From: Symbiodinium natans
Lineage: Eukaryota > Sar > Dinophyceae > Suessiales > Symbiodiniaceae
Reading direction: 5' to 3'
NCBI GenBank assembly: GCA_905221605.1
Contig: CAJNDS010002851.1
Coordinates: forward strand, 112,501 to 160,000
DNA length: 47,500 nucleotides
Part shown: one piece after another, positions 10,042-18,700 of the stretch
How positions within the stretch are numbered: the first letter of the stretch is position 1
Layout: each line of letters begins with the position of its first letter
Notes under the pieces: model-generated
Databases searched by the model: none
What the model was told of the DNA's origin: nothing
The model's input: only the letters and a program-made list of their open reading frames with translations
Made by a program: the position numbers and the translations under genes

Positions 10042-10989
10042 GGTGTGTATATGTCTATATGTGTACACCTACTATACATGGGTTTGAACGATATAATGGC
10101 TCGGGGTGAAGGGCTGTGTAATGTATATATATATATATATATATTAAGTATAGCCATTGTATAGTTCCTTTTCTTGAAGGACCGAAGGCACGTCTCAGTC
10201 GCCGGCTGTGCAGACAAAATGAAGAAGTAGAACCTTACATGCCTCAACCCTCACCTAAAACCTCCCCTGAGTCACAAGGGTAGAAATCCAGGGTCGTGTC
10301 TCAGGACTTTGTAGAAGAGATGGGTGGTCCCTAAAACCTACACCCTAAACCCTAAATCCTAAACTCCTAAACCCCGAAACCCTTAAACCTTAAACCCTAA
10401 ACCCTAAAGCTCGAGATCTCGTGAAAATAGGGTTTAGGGTTTAGGTTTTAGGGTTTAGGGTTGAGAGGGTTCAGGGTTTAGTTGTGCCCCTGCCCCCAAC
10501 CCCGAACCGTGACCACGCGAGATATCGCGAGAATAGGGCCCGGTCCCCCGAGATCTCGCGAGATTCCGCGAGATCCTGTGTTTCTCCTCTTAGGGGTGTG
10601 GTTGTTTCTTTTCGGGGCTAGGATGTGCAAAGATTGACGCGAGATTGTCGCGAGATTTACGCGAGATCTCGGGAGAATACGCGTGAAAGTGCGTGATAAT
10701 TTCGACCCCGAAAACCCCACCCTGATCTCGACCCATGGACCCCAAGTCACCTCAAAAACAACCCTTCTCTTAACACCGTGTATAAACCCTCGACCTAACC
10801 CTAGATACATCCTGTAAACCCCCATTCTGTAAACCCAAAACCCTCATAAACCCGAAACCCCTTTGTGCCCCTTTGCGCTCGGGGTCTTGGGTCTTTAGAA
10901 GAGATGGTCTATATATGGGTGTTCTCGGTTCGAGTGACTATAAACCCTAAACCCTAAATATAAACCCTAAACCCCACCCCTTGTCCCAG
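10042..10989. other. intron or spacer with CGCGAGAT array
   Basis: No supported exon. Holds a TA tract (10121-10144), a partial inverted-repeat end at 10149, CCCTAAA units and the 10-bp CGCGAGAT repeat region listed separately. A 115-codon minus-strand open frame crosses the array, but its protein is Arg/Gly/Ser-rich and follows the repeat, so I do not call it. Confidence 0.45.
10408..10690. repeat. 10-bp CGCGAGAT repeat region
   Basis: Two clusters (10515-10575 and 10637-10690, plus TCGAGATCTC at 10411) of CGCGAGAT followed by two or three variable bases, spaced 10-11 bp. About ten recognisable units, several forming the palindrome TCTCGCGAGA. Confidence 0.7.
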
Positions 10990-12152
10990 CCACTCCTGGT
11001 GAAAGGAGACGCTGAGAATGAAGAAGGCGCAGCAGGCTGGCCATCGTGGGCTGCAGGGTTTTTTTAGGGGGGGTCCTGGGCTGCAGGGGTTTTGGCATCG
11101 ATAGTCTCCATTGTAGTTCCTTTTTTTCTGTTAATATATTGTATATAATATATAGACTTAGGTTAACCCAAAGAAAAAAACTACAATGGAGACTATAGGG
11201 AAGGTAGGGGTTGGGCTCGGCAGTTCTTCTGTCATTGCAGGGTTAAGGGGCTTCGTGGGCTGGAGGGTTTTTAGCCATACTATATCTTCCCGACTTAAGG
11301 TACATGCTCCCTATAGATATAGAGCCCAACTCTTCGAAGCCCTATGTTGCCCTTGCCTGTTGTTGCTCGACCCTATACAAGGCCAGAAAAACCATCTATA
11401 GATCCCAATCCCTATAATTTAATAACCCAAAATACCCTAGATAATATAGTATATATAATATATACCCCCCAACCTGTCGAATCCTTGTATATTATGGGAT
11501 CCCCCCAAGAATGTAGGAAACCCCTACAACTATAAAACCCAAGCCCTATATACTTGTAGTGCCCCCTGGTCCATGAAGCCCCTGACATAGCCCTTTATTT
11601 AACTGCAAAAACCTAACCCCAACCTTGTGGCGCCTCGCAGGATCCAATGTGGGCTCCAAAGCATCGACGTGTCTCCCGGGCTGTGGTTTGCTGGGTTTAG
11701 GGTTTGGGGCTTAGGGCTACATTGTGTATATATATATATATATTATATTATGGCGTTTAGGGCTTGGGTTTGCAATGCTTCGGTTTACCGGGCTTTAGGG
11801 GGGGTGTATATTGACATCGTCATATATGTCTAGTATACAAAGATATATATATATATATATAGAATTCTGCTATCGTGGTGTCTACAGTTCATACAAGCAG
11901 AAGAATTCTGCTTTACAGGGCTGAAAGAGAGAAACAGAGCTATTGGGGTTCTGTGTGGCCTCAACGCCTTCTGCTTGTGTGCAACGCATCCTACGTCGAT
12001 TGGCTCAGTCTTATTTTGCAACGGATGATTGATCCGAAAGCCGGGTTGGACCTGAAGGGTGTTTCGCAATAGTGGTCGTGCACCACTTTCGTGGACGCTT
12101 GCAAGCTCATGGAGAAGCAAGGTGATGCAACCTTTGCCTTTTGGCCTTGCAT
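10990..12152 (+). CDS. candidate exons, unknown (group 2)
   Basis: 10990-11058 reads PLLVKGDAENEEGAAGWPSW after TTGTCCCAG. About 11641-11690 reads SIDVSPGLWFAG. 11919-12070 reads AEREKQSYWGSVWPQRLLLV then CNASYVDWLSLILQRMIDPK and GLDLKGVSQ to a stop. A continuation from 12073 in another phase reads TTFVDACKLMEKQ. The 11919 piece looks most like real protein (hydrophobic helices with charged faces). The stop at 12070-12072 followed at once by a good AG and an open frame suggests an exon limit near 12070. Confidence 0.4.
11101..11198. mobile_element. inverted-repeat element, family 1 copy c
   Basis: 98 bp, the most perfect copy: ATAGTCTCCATTGTAGTTCC against AACTACAATGGAGACTAT, with a TA-rich loop. 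No coding capacity. Confidence 0.75.
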
Positions 12153-12159
12153 GTATCGA

Positions 12160-12267
12160 GTCTCCATTGTGGTTCCTTTTTTGGTTAACCATTTTTGAGG
12201 TTGGGATCCTACACAATATAGAGAATTTGCTTAACCAAAAAATGGAACCATACCATGGAGACTATAG
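12160..12267. mobile_element. inverted-repeat element, family 1 copy d, at an open-frame edge
   Basis: 108 bp, GTCTCCATTGTGGTTCC against GGAACCATACCATGGAGACTATAG. The left end starts with GT directly where an open plus frame (ATFAFWPCMYR) ends, and the right end finishes with ATAG. The element could therefore supply both intron ends by itself. Confidence 0.7.
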
Positions 12268-12310
12268 TTTTGGGGGTTTAGGGTTTAGGGTTTAGCGCCT
12301 GGCGGTTTAC

Positions 12311-12476
12311 GGTTTATAGGGTTTATAGGGTTTATAGGGTTTACAGGGTTTATAGGGTTTATAGGGTTTATAGGGTTTATAGGGTTTATAGGGTTTATAG
12401 GGTTTATAGGGTTTATAGGGTTTATAGGGTTTATAGGGTTTATAGGGTTTATAGGGTTTATAGGGTTTATAGGGTT
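12311..12476 (+). repeat. 9-bp GGGTTTATA tandem array
   Basis: About 18 almost perfect units of GGGTTTATA (one has TTTACA). It is a telomere-like unit enlarged by TA, just before the 12532 exon and bordered by normal TTTAGGG. Confidence 0.85.
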
Positions 12477-12531
12477 GAGGGTTTAGGGTTTAGGGTTTAT
12501 AGGGTTTAGGGTTTAGGGTTTCGTGGCTCAG

Positions 12532-12718
12532 GTCAAGCCAGAGAGGGGACTTCCCCCTGGCGGTGACATTTTCCATGGCTTGGATGTGAGTATGCTTTCA
12601 CCCCAAACCCAGCAGATGGCCAGAAGCTTAAAGAACAAAGTGGCTGCAAGGGCCATAGTGGAGGAACTTTGTGCCGGCCGTTCGAGCAGCCCTGCCAGCC
12701 CCTTTGCCTCCTACCAGG
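12532..12718 (+). CDS. exon before the coiled coil
   Basis: Acceptor GGCTCAG at 12531, then VKPERGLPPGGDIFHGLDVS and QMARSLKNKVAARAIVEELC, ending CAG G|GTAGAT with one leftover base. The next exon, 12922-13046, starts with the two bases that complete Gly and reads TTSAPSLQSEAMCVANGVAL then VKQEKEERMTARRTTPPETK. It ends AAG|GCCCCT, a GC donor, phase 0, matching the coiled-coil exon at 13118. The exact phase match over two introns is the main evidence. Confidence 0.6.
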
Positions 12719-15700
12719 GTAGATAATTGGTTTCCATATGTATCTGTAAACACTGATGTATATATATATACACACATTATATGTATGTACACATATGATC
12801 TATGTACATATATATAAAAGGCACAGATATATAGCACATGTTTATAGGGTTTGGGGGTTTAGAGGGTGTAGGGTTTTATAAGATCTCGCGGTTTATAGGG
12901 TTTAGGGTCTGCCTTCCTCAGGTACTACATCTGCCCCAAGCTTGCAGTCGGAGGCCATGTGTGTTGCGAACGGTGTGGCTCTTCGTGTGAAGCAAGAGAA
13001 GGAGGAGAGAATGACGGCCCGAAGGACAACCCCACCGGAAACCAAGGCCCCTGTGTCTCCCTTTCAAAATAGATGTAGCTGTGTGTCCGTATGCTTCTGT
13101 GCTTGCTGTTATGAAAGGAAGCCGAGATGACGCGGCTGGAACGAGAGTCCCAAGAAGCTCTGGATCGCGCCAGAATGATGCGAGACTGCTCGGCCCGAGA
13201 ACTTGCTGAGGCTGAGGAGGCTGTCAAGTCCGCAGACCGTCAGAAGGAGTTTCTGCGAGCTATGGCTGAGGCCGAGACACAGCCTGACCATTTCTCGCCT
13301 TGTGGCACACGGTCGGAGAACCTCGAACGTGAGACGGGGTCTTTCCTGAAGAAGAGCCGGTCCTCTGCATCCTTCTCACCGAGCCTCGACCCCACCCAAC
13401 TGTCCATGAAGGAAGCCTTGAAGCGCCAGAAGACCAAGAGCTTGGCCGAGCAGCAGCTTCGCGAGATGGAGGAAAGTCGTCGCTTGAGGGCGCGGCAAGA
13501 AGCTGAGGCCCAGGAGCTTCGTGAGAGAGAGGCTCGTCGCTTGAAGGAGCAGCAAGAGGCAGAAGCCCGTGAGAGGGAAGCGCTTCGTCTGAGGGAGCAG
13601 CAAGAGGCTCGGGACAAAATGCTTCGTTTGAGGGAGCAGCAAGAGGCAGCAGCTCGTGAGATGGAGGCACTTCGTTTGAGGGAGCAGCAAGAGGCTCGGG
13701 ACAAAGAGCTTCGTTTGAGGGAGCAGCAAGAGGCAGAAGCTCGTGAGATGGAGGCCCTTCGTTTGAGGGAGCAGCAAGAGGCTCGGGACAAAGAGCTTCG
13801 TTTGAAGGAGCAGCAAGAGGCGGTAGCTCGTGAGAGGGAGGCACTTCGTTTGAAGGAGCAGCAGGAGGCTCGGGACAAAGAGCTTCGTTTGAGGGAGCAG
13901 CAAGAGGCAGAGGCCAAGACCAAGGAGCCTGGTGAGGGGCTCACTGATCCGAGGTTGCTGGAGTTACGTCGCAAGCATGAGATGCTGGAGGGACATGTTG
14001 CTCAGAGGGAGTCCGCACATCATGCTCTCAAACGCCAACTCAGCGACAGCCCTACTTCCCCCGGCTGCACATCTCAGAAAAGCTCAGAGGCAGCTCGTTC
14101 CTTCCAACGTCTCAGTCTTTCTCGAAGTCAGACTAGTCTGGAGGCCGAGAGCATGAACCAATACATGCAGGACATCGCCAGCGAGCATTGCACTGAGGAG
14201 GAGAAAAGCTCGAAACGACGCAAGCTCGAGGCCGAGCTGGTTCTTGCACAGGCTGACAGGATGAGGGAAGCTGCTCTAGCACAGCTCAGGCTGGAGCAGG
14301 AGCTCGCTGCAGCATTGTCAACAGAGCCCCTGCAGCAGGCCCCCACACCCCCTTCCAGCACCCAGCAGCCTCCCCAGAAACATGGCCCTTCTTCCCTCAC
14401 ACCCAAGCAGCTTCAAGAAGCCGAGGACCAGGCCACTGAGGCCATGAAAAGGATGGCCCCACGTTTTGCCGACAGGTTGTCGGATGTGTCAGATGGTGAA
14501 GAACGCAAGGAGATGCTCTCAGAAATGCTTCTCAAAGTTTACGAGTCCCACTTGGAAACGACGATGGCTGCGATGGAAGAAGAGAACTTGAAGATGAGTC
14601 AGCTAAGGCCACAGCCTGCCCAGGACATCCAGAATATATATGTACATACATATATATATATATATATTCTGCATTATATATATATATATATTTATTTATT
14701 TATTTATTTACTGATTTAAAATCTACACAGGGTCTTGTTATATGTAAAAACACATAAACTCTATATATATATATGTATACATCTACCTATAATTATTTGT
14801 TTATATGCATATATATACATATCCCTCAGGCACAATGTATCTCTTTCTACACATTATACATTCAAAAAGGTACTCTGTGTTCATTTACAAAGGAATTATA
14901 AAAATGAATCAATAAATAAATATATATATATATGTATATTGATAAATGTGTAGATGTTTTTTGAAATGGCTATATGTCTTTTTAAAATTCAACCTGAAGG
15001 AACTCGAGCCGCTGCCCTCGTCTGGGAATGTCGAGTCGCAGCGGGGTGTTGCATCTACGAAGGGGAAGTCCCCCGCGGGAAGACTGGAGGATGGCACCCT
15101 GCCAGAGCAGGTGGGGACTGCTGACCTCAATTGTGTACCGGAACCATTGCATAGGATTGCTTTCTGTGTGTTTATGTATAATGTGGGCAGGACCCGCAAG
15201 CTGTCATCAACAGTGCCACGCACAAACTAGCATGGAACTGCCTCTATCGCATGGTGCAGCTGAATAGCCGGGGCGATTTACGTGTGGACAGAGATGTCTA
15301 CGACAAATGGCACAGTGGCTTGCCTGTGAACTATCTACAGTATACACCCCGCTCAGTCTGACTTACATGTATCAGGAATAATACGTATACATATGTATAT
15401 ATTACTATCTATGTCTTTTGTATTTTGGTATGTCTAAAGTCTAAACCCTAAACCCTGAACCCTAAACCCTAAGCCCTACACCCTAAACCCTAAATCCTAA
15501 ACCCTAAACCCAAAACCCTAAACCGCTCTGCAGGCAAAGAAGCTGGTGTGAAGGACCAGCTGTTCAGGGACTTCGTTCAGAAATGCTACAAGGAAAAAGA
15601 TCCAGAAGGAAACAAGGTACGAGTCTGCATTCTTTTATAAGTGAATCATGTATACTTCTATATAAATAGGGTTGATAGTTTAGGGTTTAGGGTTTTTAGG

Positions 15701-18700
15701 GTTTAGGGTTTAGATGACTTTTCATGTTCGTTTCTTTCAAAAGAGCACTTGGGCAGATGCGTTTGGAGAAGCTCATTACGTACCGACGAGAGAAGATCCG
15801 CCAACAGAAATCCAATGTCATCAGAGCATGGTGGACGGAGACTGACATGACCAAGGCCGAGTGGCCAGAGCACCTTGTCTAAGACCTTGGCTCATGAGGG
15901 TGTGGCTGTGTATACGCCTGCGTGCCATGTCTTGCTAAACCCAGGCAAAAGAGGGCTGGTGCAAAGAAGTACTGCGCAGCCCGTGGCCTCGTCAAGCTTG
16001 GAGCTTATACGTGTTGAAACAGACAGGTGCATTTCTGGATTTTTTCTATAGAGTTTAGATTTTTTTGGGACACATGAAGGAAGTGCAAGTATGAGAACGT
16101 GGACAAGTTCTTGGTGGAGATAGAAGATCGTGTGGACGATGAGAGTTTGTACTTACTCCGCCTTCAGGAGGAAGTTGCTGCTGCATCTGGCGAGTTGCCC
16201 GAGGACTTCGGTGGTTTCAATCTCGATGCGCCTTTGGACGACATGCACAGAGACCTGGACGCAGGGCCCGCTGAGGCCTTCCAAGACCACAACAAGGTGA
16301 AACTTGAGCAGTTTCCCGAGATCGAGGAGGGCATGTTGACTGCTCGCATAAAAAAATACAAAGATGCGGCGCTGGCTCGGAAGCAAAGGCTGAAGAGTAC
16401 TGAAGATCGCTTGACTTTGGAAGGCTCAACCGGTCATGAGAGCTTCGGCTGCAAGAACATATTTAGTGGATTGAACGACATGTGCTTTACACATAAAAGA
16501 GTTGAAAAAAGAGATATATATATATATATATGTAGGTTTATATATACTTGATATACAGATAAAAAACGTTGTAAATAAACTAAACCCTAAACCCTAAACC
16601 CTGAAACCCTAAACCCTGAACCCTGAACCCTAAACCCTAAACCCTAAACCCTAAACCCTAAACCCATACCGAGGTCAGATTTGGCGAAGTTGCAAGCCAG
16701 CATGAGCGACGTGGCTGCACATTTTCCGTACCCAGCACCGAAGCAAACATAAACAAATGTATGTCTTGTTACATGTATATATATATATATTTTTTTTCTT
16801 CTTTGCAACTTCTGAGGCGAGCTCTCGAAGTCCTACGACACGATCTGTGCGATTGAGTCGAGCCCGGAGAAGAAGAAGTATCTTGTCGGATGTCTTTGGG
16901 AAACCCCTAAACCCATGTATACCTAAACCCTTGGGTTTAGGGTTGAGGGCTTAGGGTGTAGGGCTTAGGGTTTATAGGATTTAGGGTTCAGACCCAAACC
17001 CTTAGACCCAAACCCAAACCCTAAACCCTAAACCCTACGCCCTAAACCCTAAACCCTATAAAACCCAAAACCCTAAACCCTAGCAACCCCAAAAACACCC
17101 TATCTCGCGCTTATATTTGTGTTTTTTATCCCACCATCTTAAATAGTCCCAGAACCCAAGGAAAAACCACAACGGAGAGCCGATACATGCCTAAAACCCT
17201 AAATCCTATAAACCCTAAACCCTAAACTTAGGGAGTTTAGGGTTTAGGGTTCAGGGCTTAGGGTTTATAGGGCTTATAGGGTTTAGGGCTTAGGGTTTAG
17301 GGCTTGGGGTTTAGGGGTTTAGGGTTTTAGGGGTATATGGGTTTAAGGTTTGAGGTGTTCTCCTGCCCAGGCCAGAGGCTTACAAACTTGTCGCAGCCGC
17401 GATCGAGAGGGCTTGCCGAGATTTCGACAACAAGATGGCATCTGTGAAGATTCTGGACTGCACTGCTTTCGCAGAATGTCTATATATATATATATATAGT
17501 ATATAATTGTATAAGTATGCAATATCTATATATATATGTAAATATGTATAGATATATCAACGGGTATAGAGGGTGTACAGGCTTCAGAGTTTGAAGTAGC
17601 GCGCCTGAGGTGTTTCAGGTTACAGCCCAATAAACCCTATAACTGTTTAGGGTTTATAGGCATCTATATATATATATAGGGCCTTTAGGGTCATATACAG
17701 GTTTATATACGGTTTAGGGTGTATAAATAATAGGGATTCGGGTTTAAAAGAAATAAAACCCTATATAAATCCTACATAAACCCTATATAGCCGTTGAGGG
17801 TTTATAGGCAGAAGCCTTAAGTCCTAATCCCTGAGCCTTAAACCTTATACAAACCCTAACCCTGGAACCCTAAACCCTATATAGCCCTAACCCCTATAAG
17901 CCCTAAACCTTATAAGCCCTAGACCCTGTAGGCCCTAGAAAGCCTATATAGCCCTGAACCCTAAGCCCTCAACCCTAGCCCTACAAGCCCTACAGACCCT
18001 AAGCCCTAAACCCTGCAGGGTTATAGGGTGTTTGGGGTCATGTACATACTTTTTAGGGTTTAGGGTTTAGGGTACATGAGACCTGTGCTCCCCACACTCC
18101 CTGGCACGTCTTTGATCTGAGGACATATTTCAAGAAGGCAGCCCGTGCCAAGAAAGCCCCGGGGCCTGCGCAGGAGTGATGTGAGGAACCTCCCAAAGGG
18201 ATCATGTTCATCTGTGGGCCATCAAAAATGATGGCATTAATTCTGTCTGCTTCGACATACAGAGCTGCAAGTCAGCACTGCAATTCAGAGTGTAGCCCGT
18301 TACTCGGCACGACCCTTCGATCTTAAGATTGGATGTCGAACATGCTCGCAGTGCACATATGGCCCTTTTCAAACCCTCTTTAAAAAAACCCTAAACACTT
18401 GGTGGACGATTGTGAAATCATGGACAACGAAGGGATCGTGTTCCGGGCTTGCCGCGCCTGAGACCACTGGGCACGTGTGCACGGCACGAAGAAGCGAAGA
18501 ACCTCAGCAAATCAATGGGAGCACGCATCGGGGAAGGTTGCTGTAGGCACGGGTGGGAATGGGTGAGAGGGCGTGGGGGGCCTGCACTAACATGATGCCA
18601 GGCCTTTCGGAAAGTATGTCTGCAGTGGTGACTGCTCTTGTGGCAACTTGGCAGGCCTAAAGGATTCTTGTAACCCTACACCCTACACCCTAAACCCTAC

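Noticed and set aside
10478-10825. 115-codon minus-strand open frame
   Set aside because: It follows the CGCGAGAT array and has no splice-linked partners or recognisable protein character.
13240-13974. Long minus-strand open frames opposite the coiled-coil exon
   Set aside because: They are Ser/Cys/Leu/Pro low complexity and mirror the plus-strand repeats; the plus frame has phase-linked neighbours.
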